The position numbers and the translations under genes were made by a program. Positions 45,434-54,800 of a stretch of DNA of 64,000 nt are shown piece after piece (position 1 is the first letter of the stretch; each line of letters begins with the position of its first letter). The notes below the pieces were generated by a model, which did not search any database, was not told the DNA's origin, and saw only the letters and a list, made by a program, of their open reading frames with translations. The DNA is from Okeania sp. SIO1I7 (GTDB lineage Bacteria; Cyanobacteriota; Cyanobacteriia; Cyanobacteriales; Microcoleaceae): NCBI GenBank assembly GCA_010672585.1, contig JAAHGF010000002.1:363043-427042 (forward strand), given 5' to 3'.

Positions 45434-46282
45434 ATGACGAATACTTTAATAAATCCAGAAGATAATATCCCAATAGAGATGTCTAAATCTAAATCAAAAT
45501 TTCAGATTTCTTGGCAAGTAATATTTACAATTTTAATGTTCTTTTTTATGTACTTGCCAATTTTTGTACTGACTTTTTATAGTTTCAATAAATCTAAATA
45601 TAGTGCAGGATGGGAAGGTTTTACCCTGCAATGGTATGTCAAGCTTTTTCAAGATACTAGGGTTTTAAATGCTTTACAAAATAGTTTAACTGTAGCTATT
45701 TGTGCTGTGGCTGTTTCAGCAGTTATTGGTACTTTAATGGCAGTAGGTTTAGCAAAATATAAATTTCGAGGCAAATCTTTATATTTAGGTGTTTCTTATT
45801 TACCATTAATTATTCCTGATATAGCGATCGCTGTTGCGACTCTAGTCTTTTTAGCAGCGTTGGCAATTAGATTAAGTTTATGGACAATTATTGCAGCTCA
45901 TATTGTTTTTTGTCTAGCTTATGTGGGTTTAGTTGTTTCCACAAGATTGGCAGATTTAGACCCTAATTTAGAGGAAGCTGCTTTGGACTTGGGAGCAACT
46001 CCAGTAGAAGCTTTTTTACAAGTATTATTACCCCAATTAATACCAGGAATTGTATCTGGATGTTTGTTAGCTTTTGTATTAAGTATGGATGATTTTTTAA
46101 TAGCTAGTTTTACTTCAGGAAGTGGGGCAACAACTTTGCCTATGGAAATTTTTAGTAGGATTCGTACAGGGGTAAAACCTGATATTAATGCCCTGAGTGT
46201 AATTTTAATTTTAGGCTCAGGAGCGATGGCAATTGTTGGAGAATTTTTGCGGACTAGAAGTGAGAAAAAAAATAGTCAGTAG
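45434..46282 (+). CDS. potC: Polyamine ABC transporter permease PotC
   Basis: 282 residues with six membrane helices (including FTILMFFFMYLPIFVLTFYS, LTVAICAVAVSAVIGTLMAV, GVSYLPLIIPDIAIAVATLV, WTIIAAHIVFCLAYVGLVVS and GCLLAFVLSMDDFLIASFTS). The PotC hallmark segment FNKSKYSAGWEGFTLQWYVK is present in the first loop. The EAA loop is EEAALDLGATPVEAFLQVLL, followed by PQLIPGI. PotB and PotC form the heterodimeric channel. It is the last gene of the cluster; 46283 onward is non-coding. Confidence 0.94.
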   Translation: MTNTLINPEDNIPIEMSKSKSKFQISWQVIFTILMFFFMYLPIFVLTFYSFNKSKYSAGWEGFTLQWYVKLFQDTRVLNALQNSLTVAICAVAVSAVIGTLMAVGLAKYKFRGKSLYLGVSYLPLIIPDIAIAVATLVFLAALAIRLSLWTIIAAHIVFCLAYVGLVVSTRLADLDPNLEEAALDLGATPVEAFLQVLLPQLIPGIVSGCLLAFVLSMDDFLIASFTSGSGATTLPMEIFSRIRTGVKPDINALSVILILGSGAMAIVGEFLRTRSEKKNSQ

Positions 46283-46539
46283 TTCAGGAATATGAAGTTC
46301 AAGAATATGAGATTTATTAGCCCTAAAATAGATTTTGCCTTCAAAAATATTTGGCTTAACATAAATAAAGATTAAGTTGGGCAAATCCCAAGAAGTTGAA
46401 TATGAATATATATAGCAGTAGAAGAAAAGAGCGCAGACATATAAAAAGCTTAAAACTCAGACAACGCAAGATTTTTCGCTCCTTCGTTCCCTTGATCGTT
46501 CCTTCTTCTTTCTGCTATACCAATCACTACTTGCTCAAC
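46283..46539. other. Gap with inverted copy of the 8754 repeat
   Basis: 46410-46472 (TATATAGCAGTAGAAGAAAA to AAAACTCAGACAACGC) is an inverted, slightly diverged copy of 8754-8812. No gene was seen. The gap separates the convergent 3' ends of potC and the SpoIIAA-like gene, so a bidirectional terminator would be expected, but no clear T-tailed hairpin was identified. Confidence 0.5.
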
Positions 46540-46902
46540 CTACGACTTAATCCATTCAGTGGCTCCCACTAATTGATGACTGTCGAATACTTTTACAGGG
46601 CAAGGAACAATAAATCTAAACAGTTTTGTTGCTCCGACAACCCATTTATTATCGGACACAACTGCAACTTTTTCCCAAGCAGTTGGGTGTTGAAAACCTA
46701 CTTTTACATCATCCCACAAAGCTTTAGCTTCAAACCCTGAAAAATCACTGCCCAAATTATAAAGCAAGCGGATTTTGGGTTTTTCTTTTAACTTAGCCTC
46801 TATAGCGGGAATCAAAACAGATTCGTAGTCCTCCCCAGTGACTCGACCATGAGCAGTAAAGGCAAGAACGTTATCCTGTTGATTGGAACTGATTTCAATC
46901 AT
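46540..46902 (-). CDS. SpoIIAA-like (STAS-fold) protein
   Basis: 120 residues from ATG 46902. The frame also opens at TTG 46923, but AGGAGGG lies between the two, six to seven bases before the ATG, so the ATG is the start. The sequence MIEISSNQQDNVLAFTAHGR, VTGEDYESVLIPAIEAKLKE, KIRLLYNLGSDFSGFEAKAL and KVAVVSDNKWVVGATKLFRF is typical of the SpoIIAA-like family (PF11964), which has a STAS fold without a conserved phosphorylated Ser. Role unknown, possibly lipid or membrane-protein related. It is at the head of a long minus-strand run of signalling genes but is transcribed separately from them by position (221-bp gap). Confidence 0.88.
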   Translation of the reverse strand: MIEISSNQQDNVLAFTAHGRVTGEDYESVLIPAIEAKLKEKPKIRLLYNLGSDFSGFEAKALWDDVKVGFQHPTAWEKVAVVSDNKWVVGATKLFRFIVPCPVKVFDSHQLVGATEWIKS

Positions 46903-47143
46903 AATGGCCCTCCTAGATTTCAATCTATATCAGAGCAGTTTGTAGAGTTTTTTTCTTCTTTTATTATAGCAATAAAAATTGAAAATGATCTTCACGCACA
47001 TCCGTTCCGCTCCGCGTTAACGTGGTTTTGCGCCAGCAAACAAAAAACTTTCTCCTATTTATTCTTTTTCCCTCCTGACTTCCCCTCCTGGGAGGGGTTA
47101 GGGGTGGGTTGACTCCTGACTCCTGACTCCTTCTTTATCTTCT

Positions 47144-48772
47144 TTAACTTTTTCTACTGCTATTAAGAGTAAAATAAAAAGTTGTCCCTTGTTCCACTTG
47201 AGAAGTACACCAAATTAAACCTTGGTGACAATTAATAATTCTTTTCACAATTGACAAACCAATACCAGTTCCTTCAAATTCATCATCTGAATGGAATCGC
47301 TTAAAAGGAGTAAATAATTGTGTGAAGATTTCCATGTTAAAGCCAGCTCCATTATCTTTAATAAAATAAATTACATCTGATTTTTGTACACATAAGCTTT
47401 TGTCTTTGTAATATAAAGAACATTGATTAATGATTGAATCGAATTTTATTTTTTCTGCCGATAAAACTCCAAATTCAATCTGAGTAACATCTTTTTTAGA
47501 TGAATATTTCCAAGCATTACCAATTAAATGTTCTAAAGCCATTGTTAAAAATATTTGATCTGCTGGAGCTGTAACATTAGGCTGAATTACTAATTCAACT
47601 TTTCTTTGTGGTTCTTTTATTTGAAGTTTCATTAGTATTTCTTGAACTATATTACTTAAATGCACTAATTCAATAGTTATTGGACTTTTTTTTATCTTGG
47701 ACAACATAAGTAAATCTGTAATAATCTGCTGGGTTCTGGCAGTTGATTGAAACATCAATTCAAAATAATATTGAGTATTTTTAGTGCTAGAATTATCATC
47801 TGCATATTCTTCTTTGAGAAAATAAATTAATGACTCAATAGTCTCTAATTGGTCGCGGAAATCATGAGCTATACTATAACTAAAAGTTTCTAATTCTTTA
47901 TTAGTTTCTTCAAGGGTTAATTCTAAGTTTTTCCTTTCTGTAATATCTCTGACTGTAATAGCAAAACCATCCCCTAGTTTAACGGCTATGAAATGATACC
48001 ATTTTCCTTCTTCTTGGTCACTATAATAAATATCCTGCTCTAAAGACTTTCCAGTTTCTACCACATCAACAAAATTAGCAAATAAATCATCATTAATTTG
48101 ATTTAAAAATTTTTTAAACACTAATTTACCAATTAAATCTTGTGGTTCTTGATTAAAAGCTCTAGCAATAACTGGATTAAGAACTAAACAAGAAAAATCA
48201 ATAATATTTCCTGTTCTCCGGTCTCTCAATGCTTCCATCGCTGCAATACCGTCAAGAGAAGAATTTAAAATACCAGAAATTAATGCCCTAGATTGATATA
48301 AAATTGCCTCTGTTTCTTGGCGTTGTTTAATTTCTTGTTTTAGACTTTCTCTTTCTTTTTCTAATAACTGTTTTTGTTTTTGAATGATTAACTGACTTTT
48401 AACTCTTGCTAAAACTTCTTCTTCTTGAAAAGGTTTAGTAATATAGTCTATTCCTCCTACTTCAAATGCTTTTACTTTATCAAAAACTTCATTTAAAGCA
48501 CTAATAAAAATCACTGGAATATCCTTGGTTTTAGGATGCTCTTTTAAACGTTCACAAACTTCATAGCCATTCAGATCGGGCATTTTTATATCTAGTAAAA
48601 TTAAATCGGGAGTGTCTGTTTCGATAGAAATTAATGCACTCTCTCCATCAATGGCTTTTTTTACCTTATACTTATTATCTTTTAAAAGAGTAGCTAAAAT
48701 TTTCAAATTAGAAAGTTGATCGTCAACAATTAAAATAGTTCCTTCTGAATTTTTTTCTGATATATTATTCAT
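47144..48772 (-). CDS. REC-PAS-histidine kinase (two-component hybrid)
   Basis: 542 residues, cytosolic (no signal or membrane helix). An N-terminal receiver domain (about 13-130) has phospho-acceptor D61 in LLDIKMPDLNG. A coiled coil (KQKQLLEKERESLKQEIKQR) follows, then a PAS-like domain (about 160-270, ending FAITVRDITERK). The kinase has its His at residue 303 in SIAHDFRDQLETI, the variant AHD-F-R box seen in phytochrome-like kinases. The ATPase has N-box HLIGNAWKYS, G1 DNGAGF, F-box and GTGIGLSIV. This architecture matches cyanobacterial REC-kinase partners of larger hybrid kinases. The kinase cassette differs from the four that follow, so it is not part of the duplicated set. Confidence 0.92.
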   Translation of the reverse strand: MNNISEKNSEGTILIVDDQLSNLKILATLLKDNKYKVKKAIDGESALISIETDTPDLILLDIKMPDLNGYEVCERLKEHPKTKDIPVIFISALNEVFDKVKAFEVGGIDYITKPFQEEEVLARVKSQLIIQKQKQLLEKERESLKQEIKQRQETEAILYQSRALISGILNSSLDGIAAMEALRDRRTGNIIDFSCLVLNPVIARAFNQEPQDLIGKLVFKKFLNQINDDLFANFVDVVETGKSLEQDIYYSDQEEGKWYHFIAVKLGDGFAITVRDITERKNLELTLEETNKELETFSYSIAHDFRDQLETIESLIYFLKEEYADDNSSTKNTQYYFELMFQSTARTQQIITDLLMLSKIKKSPITIELVHLSNIVQEILMKLQIKEPQRKVELVIQPNVTAPADQIFLTMALEHLIGNAWKYSSKKDVTQIEFGVLSAEKIKFDSIINQCSLYYKDKSLCVQKSDVIYFIKDNGAGFNMEIFTQLFTPFKRFHSDDEFEGTGIGLSIVKRIINCHQGLIWCTSQVEQGTTFYFTLNSSRKS

Positions 48773-48804
48773 ATTTTTATGGTTTATCCTGATTTAAGAG
48801 ATTC

Positions 48805-48991
48805 GTAAGCATTCAGCATTCAGCATTCAGCTTTATTAATTTTAGTGGGCAATTTAAGCTTGCTGTTCTTGTGCTTCAATTCTTTGTTTAAAAATGTCGT
48901 AGAAGTTAAGCAAATGCTTGCTTCATTTATTAAAAAGCTGTTTGCGCAGCATTCTGTAGGAAGAGCTGACCGCTAATAGCTGGATGCTTAC
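48805..48991. mobile_element. MITE-like element, GTAAGCATTCAGC family, copy 4
   Basis: It begins GTAAGCATTCAGCATTCAGC and ends GCTAATAGCTGGATGCTTAC. Its right terminus contains TTA (48988-48990), which is the TAA stop codon of the minus-strand dCache kinase, so the element forms the 3' end of that gene. The inner sequence GCTGTTTGCGCAGCATTC is shared with copy 1. Confidence 0.7.
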
Positions 48992-51786
48992 AGAGATTCA
49001 ATTAATTGTCTAATAGTCTTAAATTGAAAATCATCCACCAGATTACTTAACTTTTCCGCTAATAAAGATTGTTCAACCGGAATTTTCTTTATTAATTCTA
49101 AGCTCAGGTCGTCATCTAAAGCTTTCGCTGCATCATACAGTTCTTCTAACCATTCACTAGGCATTTTTTCCAAATCTTCTACTTTTAAGTTTGGCAATTC
49201 ACTGGGAGTTTGAGCTGCTGTTTCTTGTTGATAAATATATTCCACTCCTAAATGCTTTTTCATTGTCTCAAAAATTATTGATTCTCGGAAGGGTTTTCTG
49301 ACAAAATCATCACATCCTGCTGATAAAATAATTGCTTTCTGTTCTTCTAATACACTTGCTGTTAATGCAATTATTGCTGTGGCATTTCCTTTAGTTGTAC
49401 CTTTAATTATTTGGGTGGCTTCATAACCATTCATCACTGGCATTCTCATATCCATCCAAATTAAATGAGGTTGCCATTCGGACCAGATTTCTATTGCTTG
49501 TTTTCCATTTTCTGCTTCTTGTAATTCAAATCCTAATGGTTGTAATAATTTAATTAATAATAAACGATTAGTAGAGCGATCGTCCACAATTAAGATTTTA
49601 TAACGGGGTTGATTGGGTTTTAAAGCAATCACATGACGAGGATGTTTTTGAATTTCTATATCTTCTTGATTGACCAGATCAACTTGGATGTCAAATCGAA
49701 AAGTTGTACCTATTCCCACTTTACTTTTAACGGTAATATCTCCTCCCATTAAGTTGACAAATTTACGACTAATGGGTAAGCCTAATCCTGTTCCTTCTTG
49801 ACTATTTTTACCTGTTTCAGTTTGAGCAAATGCTTCAAATAATTTAGGAGTTTCATCTTCAGCTATTCCTGCTCCTGTATCTCTCACTTCAAAAACAATA
49901 GTGGCATTAGCAGCTTTTTTCCCTCCATTTTCTGGCAAAATTTTACTGGCAACTGTGACACTTACTCCTCCTTCAGATGTAAATTTAATACCGTTATTGA
50001 TTAAATTAATTAATACTTGCCTGAGTTTTGTTTCGTCAGCATAGATATATTGAGGTACATCGTCTTGATGGTCAAATATTAATGTTAATCCTTTATTTTC
50101 TGCGGTTATATGTAATAAGTCTTCCAGTTCGTTCAATAATGAATAAAAGTCAAAGGTTTTAGCATTGAGGGTCATTTTTCCGGCTTCAATTTTAGATAGG
50201 TCTAAAATGTTGTTAATTAAGGTTAATAAGTAGTTGCCACTTTTATTAATAATAGTTGTATTTTCCTTCTGTTCTTGTGATAAAGCTTGAGAACGCATCA
50301 TAATTTGAGAAAAGCCTAAAATAGCATTTAAAGGAGTGCGTAGTTCGTGACTCATATTAGCAATAAAACTGCTTTTTGCTTGATTTGCAACTTCCGCTTT
50401 TTGTTTCGCAACAACTAATTGTTGATTCGACTCAGTCAGTTCAATTGTTCGCTCTTCCACTCGTTGTTCTAAGGTTTCAAAGGAAGCTTGTAATTCTGTT
50501 GCCATACGTTGGAAAGACTGAGCTAACTCTCCTACTTCATCACAGCGATCGCTCTGTAGTTTTGTCTGTTGATGCCATTGTCCTTGACCCATACTTTTTG
50601 CTGCTTGGTTTAATTTTAATATCGGTTGTGTAATCCAACGAGCTGTAATTATTCCTAAAACAATAGCAATTAATAATGTTAGGATTGATAGTAAAATAGT
50701 ATTTCTATTATTCACATTAATTTCTGCCATAAAATCTGATTCAGGAATAGCAATTACTACCAACCAATTTAATTCTCTTTCAGATTGAATTGGTTTAATT
50801 TGCAAAAAGTAACGTTGGTTATTAAGCCTAAAAATCAGCTTTTCAGAATTGGTAATTTTTTGGAAATCGGCAAACTGATTTTGAATAAATTTAGCAGAAT
50901 TTTTGGTAAGTAGGTTTTCACTATTTAGAGCTTTTTTTCTGCGTTTTTTGGGGTCAACATTTTGAATATTATCGGATTTAACTTGTTTATGAAAAGGAGT
51001 TTCTCCCGTAGAAGTTGCAATTAGAAAACCCTGAGAATCTATAATATAAGCTTCTCCTGTTTTGCCAACATCTAATGTTTCTAAAAAATCACCCATTTGT
51101 GAAAGATAAAATGTGGAACCTACTACACCACCAAAGTTATTTTCTCGATCGTAAAAAGGCATTAAATTAGCTAACATAACTATGGGATTGTTATGGCCTT
51201 CGGATACTGAAACTACAGATTTCCAAATTGATTTACCTGCTTTTTTAGTAGCTAAGTACCAAGGATTTCCTTGTGGATCGTTGTGAGGATCGTAAGTATG
51301 ACTCGCAATCACTTTAACTTTTTGCCCTTCTTCGTCCAGTAAATAGTTATACTGAATACCTGCCGTTGATTTGTTATAAATACGTAAAATTAAATTATCA
51401 TTACTACGCGCAATTGCTAAAAAATCTTTATTTTCAGTAGTAATCATTACATCGCTAGCTTGGGAAAAAATTTGTATTTGTTGCCAAAAAAATTGCTGAA
51501 TCTGGTCTAAATTATCTGGATTTAAAATACCTAGTTTTACAGCTGCGGCGTTACTATAATTAATATTTTCAGGAATAGTTAAATAATGATCTAAATTTTC
51601 TTCAATGCGATCTGTTGTTTCTGCCATTAATTGATTAGCTAAATTATTAACAGCTTTTTGTCCGTTTTTAAAGGATAAATAACCTACCAAACCTACTGTT
51701 CCGAAAATTTGAAGCACAAATGGCACAATCAAAACTATTCGTAAAGGTAATTTATTAATAATGGTGGTGAAAAAATTAATTCTCAT
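48988..51786 (-). CDS. dCache-HAMP hybrid histidine kinase with receiver
   Basis: 932 residues. A membrane helix (about 15-38) and a second one (about 362-386, ILLSILTLLIAIVLGIITAR) enclose an extracellular double-Cache sensor (GNPWYLATKKAGKSIWKSVV; GEAYIIDSQGFLIATSTG). HAMP follows (WITQPILKLNQAAKSMGQGQ). The kinase has H480 in [18 protein letters not shown] and the ATPase has [19 protein letters not shown] and GTGLGLPIS. The receiver has D779 in [14 protein letters not shown] ~100-residue helical tail ([20 protein letters not shown]) ends the protein; it is shared with the next three kinases and lacks an HPt His. The 36-bp repeat insert found in the other three is absent here (only a short GGKKAAN linker). 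The stop codon lies in a MITE end. Confidence 0.94.
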   Translation of the reverse strand: MRINFFTTIINKLPLRIVLIVPFVLQIFGTVGLVGYLSFKNGQKAVNNLANQLMAETTDRIEENLDHYLTIPENINYSNAAAVKLGILNPDNLDQIQQFFWQQIQIFSQASDVMITTENKDFLAIARSNDNLILRIYNKSTAGIQYNYLLDEEGQKVKVIASHTYDPHNDPQGNPWYLATKKAGKSIWKSVVSVSEGHNNPIVMLANLMPFYDRENNFGGVVGSTFYLSQMGDFLETLDVGKTGEAYIIDSQGFLIATSTGETPFHKQVKSDNIQNVDPKKRRKKALNSENLLTKNSAKFIQNQFADFQKITNSEKLIFRLNNQRYFLQIKPIQSERELNWLVVIAIPESDFMAEINVNNRNTILLSILTLLIAIVLGIITARWITQPILKLNQAAKSMGQGQWHQQTKLQSDRCDEVGELAQSFQRMATELQASFETLEQRVEERTIELTESNQQLVVAKQKAEVANQAKSSFIANMSHELRTPLNAILGFSQIMMRSQALSQEQKENTTIINKSGNYLLTLINNILDLSKIEAGKMTLNAKTFDFYSLLNELEDLLHITAENKGLTLIFDHQDDVPQYIYADETKLRQVLINLINNGIKFTSEGGVSVTVASKILPENGGKKAANATIVFEVRDTGAGIAEDETPKLFEAFAQTETGKNSQEGTGLGLPISRKFVNLMGGDITVKSKVGIGTTFRFDIQVDLVNQEDIEIQKHPRHVIALKPNQPRYKILIVDDRSTNRLLLIKLLQPLGFELQEAENGKQAIEIWSEWQPHLIWMDMRMPVMNGYEATQIIKGTTKGNATAIIALTASVLEEQKAIILSAGCDDFVRKPFRESIIFETMKKHLGVEYIYQQETAAQTPSELPNLKVEDLEKMPSEWLEELYDAAKALDDDLSLELIKKIPVEQSLLAEKLSNLVDDFQFKTIRQLIESL

Positions 51787-51854
51787 AAAACAGATAATTA
51801 ATGTTCGAGATTAGTTTAATTCAATTTGTTAATTTATTTCATTTTGCCAAAAAT

Positions 51855-54800
51855 TTATAGAATATATTCTAATAATTTTCTAATAGTCTTAAATTGAAAA
51901 TTATCCACTAAATTAGTTAACTTTTCCGCTAATAAAGATTGTTCAACCGGAATTTGTTCTATTAATTCTAAGCTCAGATCGTCATCTAAAGCTTTGGCTG
52001 CATCATACAGTTCTTCTAACCATTCACTAGGCATTTTTTCCAAATCTTCTACTTTTAAGTTTGGCAATTCACTGGGAGTTTGAGCTGCTGTTTCTTGTTG
52101 ATAAATATATTCCACTCCTAAATGTTTTTTCATTGTCTCAAAAATTATTGATTCTCGAAATGGTTTTCTGACAAAATCATCACATCCTGCTGATAAAATA
52201 ATTGATTTTTCTTCTTCTAATACACTTGCTGTTAAGGCGATAATTGCTGTGGCATTTCCTTTGGTTGTGCCTTTAATTATTTGGGTGGCTTCGTAACCAT
52301 CCATCACTGGCATTCTCATATCCATCCAAATTAAATGAGGTTGCCATTCGGACCAGATTTCTATTGCTTGTTTTCCATTTTCTGCTTCTTTTAATTCAAA
52401 TCCTAATGGTTGTAATAATTTTATCAATAATAAACGATTAGTAGAGCGGTCATCCACTATTAATATTTTATAACGAGGTTGATTGGGTTTTAAAGCAATA
52501 ACATTACGAGGGTTTTGTTCAATTTCTATATCTGTTTTATCGGCAACATTTACTTGAATTTGAAATCTAAAGGTTGTACCTTTGCCTACTTGAGTATTAA
52601 CGGTAATATCTCCTCCCATTAAGTTGACAAATTTACGACTAATGGGTAATCCTAATCCTGTTCCTTCTTGACTATTTTTGCCTGTTTCTGTTTGAGTAAA
52701 TGCTTCAAATAATTTTGACATTTCAGCTTCAGCTATTCCTGCTCCTGTATCTCTGACTTCAAAAATAATTGTGGCTTTTCCATGACTTTTCCCCCTTTCT
52801 AAGGAGGGATTTTTTCCAGAACTCCTTTCTAAGGGAAGGGGGGATTTTTTCTCCATTTCTAAGGAGGGATTTTTTCCAGAAATTTCCCCTGTTTCTAAGG
52901 AGGGATTTTTTCCAGAACTTTCCCCTGTTTCTAAGGAGAGATTTTTTCCAGAACTTTCCCCTCTTTCTAAGGAGAGATTTTTTCCAGAAATTTCCCCTCT
53001 TTCTAAGGAGAGATTTTTTCCAGAACTTTCCCCTCTTTCTAAGGAGAGATTTTTTCCAGAACTTTCCCCTCTTTCTAAGGGGGTACTAAGGGGATTAAAG
53101 GGGGATTCTTTTTGTCTTTCCAAGGGAGGATTAAGGGGAGATTCTTTTTGACTGACAACTGTTACACTTACTCCTCCTTGTTTAGTAAATTTAATCCCAT
53201 TATTGATTAAGTTAATTAAGACTTGCCGCAGTTTTGTTTCGTCAGTATAGATATATTGAGGTACATCATCCTGGCGGTCAAAAATTAATGTTAATCCTTT
53301 ATTTTCGGCAGTAATATGTAATAAGTCTTCTAGTTCGTTTAAGAAGGAATAAAAATCAAAGGTTTTCCCATGGAGAGTCATTTTCCCCGCTTCAATTTTA
53401 GATAGGTCTAAAATATTATTAATCAAGGTTAATAAATAGTTGCCACTTTTATTGATAATTGTGGTATTTTCTTTCTGTTCTTGAGATAAGGTTGGAGAAC
53501 GCATCATAATTTGCGAAAATCCTAAAATGGCATTTAATGGGGTGCGTAATTCGTGACTCATATTGGCAATGAAAGTGCTTTTGGCAAGATTTGCTACTTC
53601 CGCTTTTTCTTTAGCAATAACTAACTGTTGATTTGAATCTTGTAATTCAGCAGTACGTTTTTTGACTTCAGTTTCCAGTTCACGATTACGTTTTTCAGTT
53701 TCATATATACGCCACCACACTCCACCTAGTACAACTCCCAGAGATAAAATCCCCATCGCTGCTCTAAACCAAAGAGTTTCCCACCAAGGTGGTGTGATTG
53801 TAATCTTGATAGAAACACCCTGTTCGTTCCAAAGTCCATCATTATTCGAGGCGATCGCTCGAAATACATAGTTGCCAGGATCTAAATTGGTATAGGTGGC
53901 AGAATTATCTTTACTACTTACTTCATTCCAGTCGCGATCGAATCCCTCTAGTTTGTATTTGTAGCGATTTTTCTCTGGTGATTGGTAATTCAATGCTGCA
54001 AATTTAAAGGAGAAGATTCGGTCTTTATAGGAGAGGGTTAAGTGTTTGGTTTTGAGGATAGATTCCTTGAGAACTGAATTTTCACCAATAGGAACAAGTT
54101 TATTTTCCAGTTTAAAGTCTGTGATAAATACGGTCGGAATACTGGGATTATCCTGAATTTGTTCTGGATAGAAAGCAGTGATACCATTTACTCCACCGAA
54201 CCAAAGTTTACCATCCTTAGTTTTATGTTGAGCAGTGCTATAAAGAAAAGCGTTACTTTGTAGTCCATCCCTCACATCATAATTCTGGATACTTCCTGTC
54301 TCAGGGTTAAATCTCGTCAGTCCCTTACTACTATGACTCAACCACAAACCTCTTCCCTTTTCATCGTTAGAGGTATTTTCTTCTAAGATGCCATAAATTG
54401 AATCTCTTGGTAATCCATGGCGATCGGCAGTATATTGGATGAATTTATCTTGGCGATCGTCATATTTTCCTAATCCTGAACTACTACCCACCCAAAGTTG
54501 ACCTTGTTGGTCTTCATATATGTCTTGGATAGTAGCAGCAGTGCTGAGATTATATCCAATTATATTTTTATCGTTCGCACGGTGATAATAGCGACTAAAG
54601 GTTTTTGTTTTAGGGTCAAATTTATCTAGTCCGATTAAAGTACCGATCCAAAGTCTTCCCTCCCTGTCTTCATTAAGAACACGAATTTGATTGTTGAGCA
54701 GACTCTTGGGGTTGTCCGGGTCGTGGGTATAGTGAGTAAACTTCTCTGTCTCAGGATCGAATTGGTTTAAACCTCCTCCCCAGGTGCCGATCCAGATTTT

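Noticed and set aside
52769..53089. Plus-strand open frame over the kinase repeat
   Set aside because: A periodic translation of the antisense of the 36-bp repeat, inside a clear kinase gene. The same applies to plus-strand frames at 57352-57665.
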